A DNA stretch of 64,000 nt from a virus. The notes beneath the pieces were generated by a model, which saw only the letters and a list, made by a program, of their open reading frames with translations, was not told where the DNA came from and made no database searches. The stretch covers positions 23,352-87,351 of the IMG/VR virus record IMGVR_UViG_3300047323_000138. One strand, 5' to 3'. Numbering within the stretch: position 1 is the first letter of the stretch; each line of letters opens with the position of its first letter. This document shows, piece by piece, positions 46,217-54,944 of this stretch. The translations under genes were made by a program, and so were the position numbers.

Positions 46217-47956
46217 GTGGCTGAATACGTTGTAGGTAAGAATCCTTGCCCCAAATGTAGGCGCCAAGGAAATGACCGGGCAGGTAATAACTTCCATTTC
46301 TACGGGGAGGGTCTTGGAGGTTATTGCTTTGTTTGTGAGTGGACCCTTCCAAGTGATGCTTGGCTGGAAGAGAATGGTGAAATTAAAGATGAAGAAGAGG
46401 AGTTTGTAGTGGGAAGTTATTTCGATCTAGAAGTTAATGAGAAAATTAAGAAACAAACGGGGACAGACAGTAAAGGTTATCGGGGAATTCGTAGCGATAT
46501 CTCCCGACCTTTTGGTGTTCGTTACTCTTACGACGAGGCAGATGGTAGTGTGGCAGCAACCTACTACCCGGCTACTCAGAACTATGAGATTTCAGGGTAT
46601 AAGGTTAGACATCACCCCAAGCGATTCGAGGCAATTGGTGAAACTGGGAAGGGCTGTGAGTTGTTTATGCAACATGCGTTTAAGAACACCACTGAACAGC
46701 GTGTAGTTATCGCTGCTGGTGAAATTGACGCCCTCAGTTGTTTCCAAATGCTGGCTGACTATCAGAAAACAAAAGGTTATGAACCAATTCCAGTTGTAAG
46801 TTCAACCATTGGTGAGGCTGGCACAGCAAAGCAGATTCAAGCTCAATATGAGTGGTTTTCTCGGTTCACCAAAATCATCATTTGCGCAGATCAAGATGAG
46901 GCAGGTAAGAAAGCTGTAGATAAAATTGCAAAAGTTCTGCCCAAGGGTAAAGTTTTTGTAATGAATCTGTCAATGAAAGATGCAAATGAGCTTTTGATGG
47001 CAGGCCGTGAGAAACAATTTGTTAATTCGTTTTTTACAGCTAACTCCTACACACCGGACGGTATTGTGGGCAGTGGTGAACTGATGGATCGGATTAAGGA
47101 AGCTGCGCTGGTTCCTCGTATTCCGTTGCCACCTTTTATGCATCGTCTCCAAACTCTGATGGCCGGGGGGATTCCACTTGGAACCATCCTAACTATGGGG
47201 TCAATGAGTGGTGCAGGTAAGTCAACTATCTCAGAGGAAATGGTTTACTATTGGGTTTTCAATAGTCCTCATAAAATTGGGATCGTGAGTCTGGAAAGTG
47301 ATTGTGCCCAATACGGTACAAAAATTCTCTCTCGGCATATTAGTAAGAAGATTGACCTTATTGATGATTCTCAGTTAAAGGTTAACTTCCTTAGCTCTGA
47401 AGAAGTTGAAGAAAAAGCAAATGAACTATTCCGAAACAATGACGGTTCACACCGTTTCCACTTGATTGATGAACGGGACGGCGGGCTTGATAGTCTTAAA
47501 AATCAGATCATGGAATTGATTGTTGCATGTGATTGTCGTGTGTTGATTCTTGACCCACTGACTGATGTTCTTGATGGAATGAGTAATGATGAGCAGTCAG
47601 TATTTATGAAGTGGCTGAAGGGAATGGTGAAGAGTCACCAAGTTACTTTTATTCTGATTAGTCATGTCAGAAAAAGCTCTTCGGGAGCAAAAGCAAACTC
47701 AACAGGGGCAGATTTGCATGAAGAGGATTTTATGGGGTCTTCTTCGATTTTTAAGAGTAGTGCATGTAATTTGCTGTTTACCCGAAACAAAGAACATGAG
47801 GATGATGTACTCAGGAATGTAACTACAATGAAAATGACTAAATGTCGATGGACTGGGCGAACTGCACCGATTGCCGGACAGTTCTTTTATTCAAATGAAA
47901 CACACACACTTTCTGATTATGAAGATTGGTTGTTGGAAAATCCACAGGAGTTTTAA
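46217..47956 (+). CDS. T7 gp4-like primase-helicase
   Basis: 579 residues, GTG start (GGAG upstream). Zinc-binding domain CPKC...CFVC (Cys 11, 14, 37, 40), then TOPRIM primase with AAGEIDALS and ICADQDEAGKKA (about 163-235), then the RecA-like helicase: Walker A SMSGAGKST (about 331-339), Walker B VLILDPLTD (about 442-450) and HVRKSSS. It unwinds DNA 5'-3' and makes RNA primers. The polymerase, SSB and exonuclease follow in the same operon. An HNH element starts directly after its stop. Confidence 0.94.
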   Translation: MAEYVVGKNPCPKCRRQGNDRAGNNFHFYGEGLGGYCFVCEWTLPSDAWLEENGEIKDEEEEFVVGSYFDLEVNEKIKKQTGTDSKGYRGIRSDISRPFGVRYSYDEADGSVAATYYPATQNYEISGYKVRHHPKRFEAIGETGKGCELFMQHAFKNTTEQRVVIAAGEIDALSCFQMLADYQKTKGYEPIPVVSSTIGEAGTAKQIQAQYEWFSRFTKIIICADQDEAGKKAVDKIAKVLPKGKVFVMNLSMKDANELLMAGREKQFVNSFFTANSYTPDGIVGSGELMDRIKEAALVPRIPLPPFMHRLQTLMAGGIPLGTILTMGSMSGAGKSTISEEMVYYWVFNSPHKIGIVSLESDCAQYGTKILSRHISKKIDLIDDSQLKVNFLSSEEVEEKANELFRNNDGSHRFHLIDERDGGLDSLKNQIMELIVACDCRVLILDPLTDVLDGMSNDEQSVFMKWLKGMVKSHQVTFILISHVRKSSSGAKANSTGADLHEEDFMGSSSIFKSSACNLLFTRNKEHEDDVLRNVTTMKMTKCRWTGRTAPIAGQFFYSNETHTLSDYEDWLLENPQEF

Positions 47957-48532
47957 ATGCAAGAAGAAGTTTGGAAAGATTACCCGCCGTATCCAGATCG
48001 ATATCAAGTGAGTAACTTTGGAAATGTGAGAAACAAACCTTTTATGAAGCAGTCTTCGAACAAGGGAGGCCCATATAGTTTCTTAACTAAACAAAAACAG
48101 TTGATTCCGCTATTAAACGAAGACGGTTATTGGCAACTTCGCTTGATGGTTGATGGCTTTAAATTTACAAGAAAGATACATAGGATGGTGGCAGAGACTT
48201 TTATTGAAAATCCTGAGAATTTACCTTGTGTAAATCATAAGAATTCCAATAGAGGTGACAACTCCCTAGAAAACTTGGAATGGTGTACAGAACAATACAA
48301 TGTGAAGCACAGCTATGACACGGGAAGTAATTCAAATGCTGGTGAAAAACATCCTAAAGCTTTGCTGAACAATGAAATTGTTTTAAGTATTAAAGAGCTT
48401 GAAATTGAGGGTTTGACCTGTAAAGAGATTTCTGATAAGCTTGATTTCAAATATCATACCGTCCACAAAGTATTGCATAGGAAGAATTGGAAAAATGTTG
48501 AACCAGAAGGCAGCAAGTGGGTTTTTCTATGA
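47957..48532 (+). CDS. NUMOD4-HNH homing endonuclease between helicase and polymerase
   Basis: 191 residues. NUMOD4-like start (VWKDYPPYPDRYQVSNFGNV), HNH core (HRMVAETFIENPENLPCVNH, then NSLENLEWCTEQYNVKHS), and a C-terminal helix-turn-helix (LTCKEISDKLDFKYHTVHKV). It begins at the base after the helicase stop, and its last 38 bases overlap the polymerase start, which squeezes it between two essential genes. Confidence 0.93.
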   Translation: MQEEVWKDYPPYPDRYQVSNFGNVRNKPFMKQSSNKGGPYSFLTKQKQLIPLLNEDGYWQLRLMVDGFKFTRKIHRMVAETFIENPENLPCVNHKNSNRGDNSLENLEWCTEQYNVKHSYDTGSNSNAGEKHPKALLNNEIVLSIKELEIEGLTCKEISDKLDFKYHTVHKVLHRKNWKNVEPEGSKWVFL

Positions 48533-50615
48533 CATAGAATGTAATGGATTCATTTTTGAATCAACAGTCATTTGGACAATTTGCTTCACTGATCTAGATA
48601 CGGGTGAGAAACTTAAGCTAAACCCATTCAAAGATAGTGAAGCAAAATCCAAGTTCCTAAAATGGTTGGACAGGTATGACACTCCAATTGTGGGGGGCCA
48701 TAACATTCTGGGCTTTGACCAGTTTGTATTGCTTAATCTGATGGACCTGAACTTTTCTGTTGGTAAGGATTTCATTGAAGGCCGCCCAGTTCAGTTTGTC
48801 GATACATATTATCTCAGCATGTTCCTCAACCCTGATCGTGTTGGACACAGTGTTGAGGCTTTTGGTGAAACTCTTGGACTGCCTAAGATTGACTGGCGAG
48901 AGAAAGCTATTGAGCTTGGCCTTATTGAAAAAGATAGTCCAAAAGGCCAGGAGTTTATGCAGTGGCATCCTGAGATGGATGTCTACTGTGAGCGAGATAC
49001 TGACGTAAACGTTTTGCTGTACCAATATCTTGCAAAAGAATGGAAAGATGTTTATGGGAAAGATTTCACAATCACTGATGCATTTAAGTGCGGGCAAAAG
49101 TCTTTCTACCTGATGTCCTGCCAAGAGCTTACAGGCTTTAAGTTTGATGTTGAAGGTGGCTTGAAGCTTAAAGAACGTATTGGTTTGATGATGGAAGAGA
49201 TTCGTGCAGAGGTTGAACCTAAACTTCCCCCAAGGGCTTTGAAGAAGTCTGAGGAAAAGTATTACAGTATGCCAGCTAAACCTTGGAAGAAATCGGGGGA
49301 TTATTCTTCTGCGTGGGAAAAGTTTGTTGAGAGGCATAGTGGTGTTCTAGATACAAACACAGGGTTGTGGGAATTCTATGGTGAAAAGTATCCGGTAGTT
49401 GCAGGAGCTATGCTGAACATTAAGCTCCCGATGGAGATGGCTAACCAAGATCAGATGAAAGATTGGTTTCTTGAACAGGGCTGGAAACCTACGCTCTGGA
49501 ATTTCCAGCGTGGTCCGGACGGTAAGCCAATGCGCGATCCTAAGACACGGCAATTGATTCAGACAAGTCCTAAGATTCAAGAGCAGGGTAAGATTTGCCC
49601 TAACCTTATGAAACTTGAGGGCGATATTGTTAAGTTGGTGGTAAAGTGGCTGAGTCTTCGTAATCGTCAATCTGTACTGGAAGGTTGGCTTACTAATGAT
49701 CGTTTGCAGATGGATGGCCGTATTGGTGCAGGACGTACAGGGATAGCCTCAACCCACAGACAAAAGCATAAAACCTGCGTCAATGTACCGAAAGCATCGG
49801 AGAAAGTATTACTCGGCAAGGAGTTCCGTTCTTTGTGGATTTCAGGCGATGGGATGCTTATTGCTGCCGGGGATGCCGCTGCGTTAGAGGGAAGGGTTCA
49901 AGGACATTACTGTTTTAAATACGATGATGGTGCAACTGCTGAAGAATTGCTGAAAGGTGATGTACACTCTAAGAATGCTTTTGCTTTCTTCGGTCACGAA
50001 ACTGATCTGCAACAATTTGATTTGCACAGTCCTGACTTCAACAAGGAACATCCTAAGTTCAAGCCATATCGGGATAAGAGTAAAAACGGGTATTATGCCT
50101 GTATGTATGGGTGTGCTGGGCCTAAATTAGCGTCCACTCTTGGACTCCCTGTTAAGATGGGGAATGACAAGTTGGAAGCTTTTTGGGAGGCAAATCCCGC
50201 TACAAAAGCCTTGAAAGAGAACTTGGAAAAGTATTGGACAAGTACAGGACGTGAGAAGTATCTTCCTGCAATTGATGGGCGTATGCTTTGCACCCGTAAG
50301 AAGTCTGCACTGCTCAATACAATTTTTCAAAGCTGTGGTGGTATTTCCATGGATTATGCGCTATGCTTCATGGACGCATGGCTTGGTGGTTTGAAGTGGA
50401 AAGATCGTAAACCTTACTATTTGTATAAAGGGCATTTGGTAATGCGTGTTTGCTATCAGCACGATGAGGTGGAATTTGAGTGTGAAGAAGTGATTGCTGG
50501 CGAGATTTCTCAGATGATTGAGAAAGCGATTGAAAAAGCTGGACTATATTTGAAACTTAAAGTACCATTAGCTGGTGAAGGGAAGACTGGAAAATCGTGG
50601 TGTGAAGTTCACTGA
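48495..50615 (+). CDS. Family A DNA polymerase (T7 gp5 type) with 3'-5' exonuclease
   Basis: 706 residues from ATG 48495. Longer in-frame starts lie deep in the HNH gene. Exonuclease: YDIECNG (Asp13, Glu15), HNILGFDQFV, and YCERDTDV. Polymerase: motif A GDAAALEGRV (about 459-468), motif B RDKSKNGYYACMYG (about 527-540), motif C YQHDEVEF (about 654-661). It replicates phage DNA with the primase-helicase and SSB. There is no long T7-type thioredoxin-binding loop that I can point to. Confidence 0.95.
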   Translation: MLNQKAASGFFYDIECNGFIFESTVIWTICFTDLDTGEKLKLNPFKDSEAKSKFLKWLDRYDTPIVGGHNILGFDQFVLLNLMDLNFSVGKDFIEGRPVQFVDTYYLSMFLNPDRVGHSVEAFGETLGLPKIDWREKAIELGLIEKDSPKGQEFMQWHPEMDVYCERDTDVNVLLYQYLAKEWKDVYGKDFTITDAFKCGQKSFYLMSCQELTGFKFDVEGGLKLKERIGLMMEEIRAEVEPKLPPRALKKSEEKYYSMPAKPWKKSGDYSSAWEKFVERHSGVLDTNTGLWEFYGEKYPVVAGAMLNIKLPMEMANQDQMKDWFLEQGWKPTLWNFQRGPDGKPMRDPKTRQLIQTSPKIQEQGKICPNLMKLEGDIVKLVVKWLSLRNRQSVLEGWLTNDRLQMDGRIGAGRTGIASTHRQKHKTCVNVPKASEKVLLGKEFRSLWISGDGMLIAAGDAAALEGRVQGHYCFKYDDGATAEELLKGDVHSKNAFAFFGHETDLQQFDLHSPDFNKEHPKFKPYRDKSKNGYYACMYGCAGPKLASTLGLPVKMGNDKLEAFWEANPATKALKENLEKYWTSTGREKYLPAIDGRMLCTRKKSALLNTIFQSCGGISMDYALCFMDAWLGGLKWKDRKPYYLYKGHLVMRVCYQHDEVEFECEEVIAGEISQMIEKAIEKAGLYLKLKVPLAGEGKTGKSWCEVH

Positions 50616-50700
50616 TTATTTTTGATTAAAAAATAGTGCTTTACAGAGTTTCAAAATCGTGTCAAACTAGATGTACAAATTAAATCTGAGGAGAAATAAA

Positions 50701-50871
50701 ATGAAAACTATCTACACCTACCTGATTGCAGATGACAGCAATGTATACGCTGAAGCATCTACGCGAGAGTCCGCACGACAGTACTTGAAAGAAGTGAAAG
50801 CTACGGGTAATAAATCTGTGAAAATCTTTCGGGAAGAGTATGTCCGTCTTTCCTCTACACAGGTGCGATAA
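50701..50871 (+). CDS. 56-residue unknown protein
   Basis: ATG 50701 after GAGGAGAAATAAA. MKTIYTYLIADDSNVYAEAS, then a helix and a basic end. Unknown. Confidence 0.7.
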   Translation: MKTIYTYLIADDSNVYAEASTRESARQYLKEVKATGNKSVKIFREEYVRLSSTQVR

Positions 50872-50876
50872 GAAGC

Positions 50877-51113
50877 ATGGGTAAAATCACAGTAAAAACA
50901 AAAGAAAGTGCTGGACAAGTGTGTTACGAAACTGAGACAATCTACGAAAGCTCTGAAGATTACTTCTATATTGAGGAAGAGAAACGAGCAGCTTTGAGTA
51001 AAAATATTCAAAGTTTCGTTGGTGGTTTGTATCCAGATGGGTATAATGAAGAACCAGAGCCGATGGTTGCTGATGTAGTGGTAACTAGGAAAGCTAAAGA
51101 AACGAAACACTAA
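50877..51113 (+). CDS. 78-residue unknown protein
   Basis: MGKITVKTKESAGQVCYETE, beta front and acidic helical middle. Located between polymerase and SSB genes, so perhaps replication-linked. Confidence 0.72.
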   Translation: MGKITVKTKESAGQVCYETETIYESSEDYFYIEEEKRAALSKNIQSFVGGLYPDGYNEEPEPMVADVVVTRKAKETKH

Positions 51114-51169
51114 AAGAATTTGTGAGAAATCACAGATAGCCATAAAGGCAAAAGCGACAACAAATGTTT

Positions 51170-51183
51170 GGGGAACGATCCCC
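51170..51183 (+). promoter_or_regulatory. Leader hairpin of the SSB gene
   Basis: GGGGA, ACGA, TCCCC, 30 bp before the SSB ATG, with no U-run. Probably an RNA element affecting stability or translation. Confidence 0.4.
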
Positions 51184-51212
51184 GTCAATAGAAATAAATG
51201 AGGATTCACAAG

Positions 51213-51821
51213 ATGGCTTTGATTGAAAACGTTGTATATCTGTACGCTAAAGTTCAGAACCCAGTTCCAGCATTCAACAAGATTGATAGTGAGTGGTCTG
51301 TAGATGTTGTGGCTTCTAAGGCTGATGCCAAGAAGATCAAGAAAGAGTTTCCTAAGACTTCGTTGAAGGAATTTGATAACGCTGACTTCACTGAGAAGTT
51401 TGGTATTGAACCACCATTCCCAAAACAAGATGAACAGTTTATCCTGAAATTTAAGAAGTCTCACATCAAGAACGGTAAAGAAACTCCTGAGAAATATCGT
51501 CCACGAGTTATCCAACAACTGGAAGATGGTTCTCGTGAAGACATCACCTTTGATAAATTGGTTGGTAATGGTAGTAAGGGTACTCTGAGCTATCGCATTA
51601 AAGAGACTGACTCTTATGGTAACTTTGCAGAACTTCAAGCAATTCTGGTAACTGATTTGGTTGAATATCAGTCTAAAGCTGGCGGTGTTACTGATGACTT
51701 CGGGCCTGTAAAGCTAAAGGATGCTCCCGTACAAGAACGAGTAGCACCGAAACAAGGTCCAGTACCAGTTGTGCAGGAAGAGGTTGAAGAAGAGGATATG
51801 TCCTCGGAATTACCGTTCTGA
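51213..51821 (+). CDS. Single-stranded DNA-binding protein (T7 gp2.5-like)
   Basis: 202 residues from ATG 51213 (GAGG 8-9 nt upstream), preferred to 51198. OB-fold-like text ENVVYLYAKVQNPVPAFNKI, SEWSVDVVASKADAKKIKKE and EQFILKFKKSHIKNGKETPE. The linker is Pro/Val-rich and the tail very acidic, ending EEEDMSSELPF with the aromatic last residue typical of SSB and gp2.5. It binds ssDNA and recruits replication partners through the tail. Confidence 0.9.
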   Translation: MALIENVVYLYAKVQNPVPAFNKIDSEWSVDVVASKADAKKIKKEFPKTSLKEFDNADFTEKFGIEPPFPKQDEQFILKFKKSHIKNGKETPEKYRPRVIQQLEDGSREDITFDKLVGNGSKGTLSYRIKETDSYGNFAELQAILVTDLVEYQSKAGGVTDDFGPVKLKDAPVQERVAPKQGPVPVVQEEVEEEDMSSELPF

Positions 51822-51842
51822 TCTAACTTATAAAGGCCAAGG

Positions 51843-52511
51843 ATGGCCATTTCTCAAGAGAGTGTAGTTATGCGTGATATTATAAAGATTCTTAATGTTC
51901 CTGATTTCCAAGATGATAATGGTTTGTGGTGTAGAGAAAAGACTACAACAGAGGGTGATGTATATGTCCGGAGAGTTACACGCTCAGGATTACTTTGGGG
52001 TAATGTGACTTCAAGATGTAAACAACCTTACTGGAACCAATATCCAACTTACTCAGGAACACAGAACAACTTTGATGACTATCAAGATTTTACTGAGTGG
52101 TGTCAAAGTCAGTTTGGATACATGAATAAGGATAGGAGTGGGAGATATTGGGCGTTAGATAAGGATCTAATTGACCCGAATGCAAAGTCCTACTCAAAAG
52201 AGAGTTGTATTTTCGCCCCTAATTGGATTAATACGATTTTGATTTCTTGTAATTCTGTCAGGGGTGAATACCCGATAGGTGTAAACCTTCACAAAACAAC
52301 CGGTAAATTCATTGGTAAGTGTGAACAGTATCTGGGTTTATTTGATACTCCGATGGAAGCACACAGAACTTGGCAAGAAAAGAAGTTAGATATTTTGCAA
52401 GATGCTGTTAGGCATTCAGATATTGAGAATCATGACGCTCTCGTAAAGGCAATTTATAATCAAGCTGTAAAACTACGTTATCAGTTCGATAACAATTTAG
52501 AAACTATCTAG
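51843..52511 (+). CDS. Putative homing endonuclease, LDKD family (copy 2)
   Basis: 222 residues. LLWGNVTSRCKQPYWNQYPT, YQDFTEWCQSQFGYMN, WALDKDLIDPNAKSYSKESC, then PIGVNLHKTTGKFIGKCEQY and PMEAHRTWQEKKLD. Aligns over its length with the 58509 product and more loosely with 16647. The ATG at 51843 lies in a small hairpin (GGCCA, AGGA, TGGCC at 51835-51848) that may be the SSB terminator. An ATG at 51870 is the alternative start. Confidence 0.82.
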   Translation: MAISQESVVMRDIIKILNVPDFQDDNGLWCREKTTTEGDVYVRRVTRSGLLWGNVTSRCKQPYWNQYPTYSGTQNNFDDYQDFTEWCQSQFGYMNKDRSGRYWALDKDLIDPNAKSYSKESCIFAPNWINTILISCNSVRGEYPIGVNLHKTTGKFIGKCEQYLGLFDTPMEAHRTWQEKKLDILQDAVRHSDIENHDALVKAIYNQAVKLRYQFDNNLETI

Positions 52512-52520
52512 GAGAACACC

Positions 52521-52754
52521 ATGATTAAATATTACGCAGACCTCACACTTGAAGAAATTCAAGCAGTACAAAAGCTTCTGGGGTTCGTTTTGTTCCACAC
52601 AAGTGAAGAGCTGTACTCAGTATCTGGTAAGCTTGAGAGGCTGAGTAATCCAGATAAAGTTGACTATGATTCGGTTGTGTTTTATAAGAATGATAAAGGC
52701 GGAAGTCCAAGTAAAGAATACCAACACAATCGCATTTCGATTGCAATTAAATAA
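52521..52754 (+). CDS. 77-residue unknown protein
   Basis: MIKYYADLTLEEIQAVQKLL, then a helix and a beta end. AGGAGAACACC before the ATG. Unknown. Confidence 0.74.
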   Translation: MIKYYADLTLEEIQAVQKLLGFVLFHTSEELYSVSGKLERLSNPDKVDYDSVVFYKNDKGGSPSKEYQHNRISIAIK

Positions 52755-52767
52755 TTAGGAGATTCAC

Positions 52768-53019
52768 ATGAAAGAGAAACAAGCGCTGTTTGATCGTACC
52801 TATCAACTAGAACAAGAAATCCTGACTCTTCAAGAAGATCTGAAGGAGCTAAAAGGTGAATTTGTATATCATAAAGAATACAATACCGATGGCTTCGACA
52901 AAGATGAAGTAAGTGATTTGATGAAAGCGACTAAAGCCAAAGCTAAGTCCGACGACTTGAAAGGTAAGGCTGATGAGTTGAATAAACTTCAAGAGTTGCA
53001 AGACTTGTATTCTAAGTAA
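52768..53019 (+). CDS. 83-residue coiled-coil protein
   Basis: RTYQLEQEILTLQEDLKELK and a second helix (DDLKGKADELNKLQELQDLY). Unknown. Confidence 0.74.
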   Translation: MKEKQALFDRTYQLEQEILTLQEDLKELKGEFVYHKEYNTDGFDKDEVSDLMKATKAKAKSDDLKGKADELNKLQELQDLYSK

Positions 53020-53027
53020 ATTTGATT

Positions 53028-53048
53028 GCCCCGGAAGGGGCTTCATTT
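53028..53048 (+). terminator. Rho-independent terminator
   Basis: GCCCC, GGAA, GGGGC followed by TTCATTT. Confidence 0.75.
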
Positions 53049-53060
53049 CAGGAGAAAGTT

Positions 53061-53369
53061 ATGGGTATTGAATATCGTGGTGTTGTTTGTGTTGGCTACA
53101 ATCATGACCAAATGGAAAACCTTATGGAAGAGGTTGAATATGAAGAGGGAGTTTATGAATTCTATGAGAGTCACAACCTAGAGTCTTTCAGCCCTTATTA
53201 TGATGCAGACTCTGAAGATTGTATTTATGGCGTAGTTGTTGCAAAGTCTGGCGACTATCAACATAGAGAAGTTTCTGATCTAGATAGTAAAATTGCAGAA
53301 GCTCAAGCCAAACTTCTGAAACAGTTTGGGATTCAACCTAAAGCTTATCTTATGGCTCATGGGTGGTAG
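53061..53369 (+). CDS. 102-residue acidic protein
   Basis: ATG 53061 after AGGAGAAAGTT, which excludes the longer frame crossing the terminator. MGIEYRGVVCVGYNHDQMEN, acidic. C-terminal helix. Unknown. Confidence 0.76.
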   Translation: MGIEYRGVVCVGYNHDQMENLMEEVEYEEGVYEFYESHNLESFSPYYDADSEDCIYGVVVAKSGDYQHREVSDLDSKIAEAQAKLLKQFGIQPKAYLMAHGW

Positions 53370-53370
53370 G

Positions 53371-54291
53371 ATGAGTAAGCTTCTACTGATCGATGCAGAT
53401 ACGATTCTGTATGCTGCTGCACAACAACAGCAAAGTAATCAATGTCTAGCTACAAACATTGCACAACAACGAACTAAACTCTTCGAGTCCAAGACTGCAT
53501 TCAATGAGTGGGCTAAAGAGAACAACCGAGATAAATCAAACTACTCGTTTGAAACAGTGAGTGAGATTACTGGGGAACCTCGATTTGCTTTCCAGACAAT
53601 CAAACAAAAGATTGACACGATTGTTGAAGCTTCAGGTTGTAAAGATTACCGTGTGTGCATTCAGGGTGATGGGAACTTCAGGAAGTTCTATGAGTCAAAG
53701 TTTGTAGATTATAAAGGGCAACGTACTGCAAAGCCTTTACTGTTTCACGAATGCTTTGATTACATGGAAAAGAAATATAAAGCAAAATGTATTGTCAGCA
53801 AAGGCCAAGAAACGGATGACTATGTAAACATCGTTGCTTGGAATGCTCTGCGAGAAAGCACAAGCGAGAATCTTGTGGTCGCATACTGCGATAAAGACAT
53901 CACAGCGAATGGACAAGGACAATATCTCAACTACAATAAGCTTGATAAAGGTGTGTTCTGGCAAGACGAAGTTACACAGTACACAGAATATTGGACTCAA
54001 GTAATTTGTGGAGATTCAGCAGACAACCTGATGGGATTGGAAGCAGTTCATAAGGACACTAAAGCGAAGTATGGAATCAAGACAAATGGTGCTGGACCAG
54101 TAGCTGCAAGTAAGCTTCTAAACGGTATTACATCGGAGAAAGAGGCTGCTGAAAGGGTGATGGAAGCCTACTCCTTGTCATGGCCCGAAGATTGGTTTGA
54201 AAGGCTTTCAGACAACGCTTTCTTCCTATACTTACGCCGTAAAGAAGATGAAATGTTTAACTTTAAAGACTATATGGAGAGTTTGAAATGA
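53371..54291 (+). CDS. 5'-3' exonuclease (T7 gp6 / FEN type)
   Basis: 306 residues from ATG 53371. LLIDADTILYAAA (metal-binding Asp), KGQETDDYVNIVA, VVAYCDKDI and VICGDSADNLMGL, the standard FEN-type order of acidic motifs, followed by a helix-hairpin-helix-like GAGPVAASKLL. Expected to remove RNA primers and degrade host DNA. Its neighbours are SSB and an HNH nuclease, as in other phages of this type. Confidence 0.92.
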   Translation: MSKLLLIDADTILYAAAQQQQSNQCLATNIAQQRTKLFESKTAFNEWAKENNRDKSNYSFETVSEITGEPRFAFQTIKQKIDTIVEASGCKDYRVCIQGDGNFRKFYESKFVDYKGQRTAKPLLFHECFDYMEKKYKAKCIVSKGQETDDYVNIVAWNALRESTSENLVVAYCDKDITANGQGQYLNYNKLDKGVFWQDEVTQYTEYWTQVICGDSADNLMGLEAVHKDTKAKYGIKTNGAGPVAASKLLNGITSEKEAAERVMEAYSLSWPEDWFERLSDNAFFLYLRRKEDEMFNFKDYMESLK

Positions 54292-54629
54292 ATAAAATTA
54301 CCGAAGATTACCTGCTGGAATACGTATCAGACGTAGGTGAGTTTGAAAAAGAACATCGCAAATATTCTAGCTTCTGGTGTACAGTTACACACCGAATCAC
54401 TCAGGAAGATGTTGACGCACTTGCAGAAGATGACGTTGATGCAAGTGACTTCCTGAATGTATTGATTACACGTAATGGTATGTGGAGTGATAGTAACGGT
54501 ACTGATTGGGATAGCACTACTTACGAGAAGCTGCAAGAGTATCAAGAGCTTGTTCCAGAAGTTGTGATTCCTGAGCACTACGTGACGAAGTATAAGACTT
54601 CAGCTTTTAAGCCTGTGTTCGGGGAGTAA
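54288..54629 (+). CDS. 113-residue acidic protein
   Basis: MNKITEDYLLEYVSDVGEFE, then HRITQEDVDALAEDDVDASD. Acidic alpha/beta protein coupled to the exonuclease gene. Unknown. Confidence 0.74.
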   Translation: MNKITEDYLLEYVSDVGEFEKEHRKYSSFWCTVTHRITQEDVDALAEDDVDASDFLNVLITRNGMWSDSNGTDWDSTTYEKLQEYQELVPEVVIPEHYVTKYKTSAFKPVFGE

Positions 54630-54632
54630 ATT

Positions 54633-54944
54633 ATGACCGATATTTATAAGCTGTTTGAAAAAGAAACTTGGACACCTGATGATTGCACACCATATATTTG
54701 GTACAGAGCGTGTGTTGATGAGTTGTCCTTTAACAAAGATGATGATGTCAATAATCTAATGAATGGTGATGGTCTTACTTACTCTTATAATGTAAGCAGC
54801 GAAGTCGAACGTGATGGCTTTGTAATCTACACCCTACAGAATGATTATGGTGGCGAATCGTTTCAAGCTATCTTTGATATTTCTAAGAAAGTTGATGAGG
54901 ACAAGTACTGGGAAGAAGTTGATAGTGAAGATGAAGAAGAATGA
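54633..54944 (+). CDS. Paralogue family member C (TYS/DGFxxYT family)
   Basis: 103 residues. LMNGDGLTYSYNVSSEVERD then GFVIYTLQNDYGGESFQAIF, matching 19284 and 36816. C-terminal acidic tail. Unknown. Confidence 0.8.
   Translation: MTDIYKLFEKETWTPDDCTPYIWYRACVDELSFNKDDDVNNLMNGDGLTYSYNVSSEVERDGFVIYTLQNDYGGESFQAIFDISKKVDEDKYWEEVDSEDEEE

Noticed and set aside
48657-49337. Long reading frame on the minus strand opposite the DNA polymerase gene (226 codons)
   Set aside because: Opposes the exonuclease domain of a clear polymerase. Composition is that of a shadow frame, with no ribosome site.
50718-51638. Long minus-strand frame (306 codons) opposite the SSB gene
   Set aside because: Leu/Phe-rich antisense text with no promoter or ribosome site. 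The plus strand holds three real genes.
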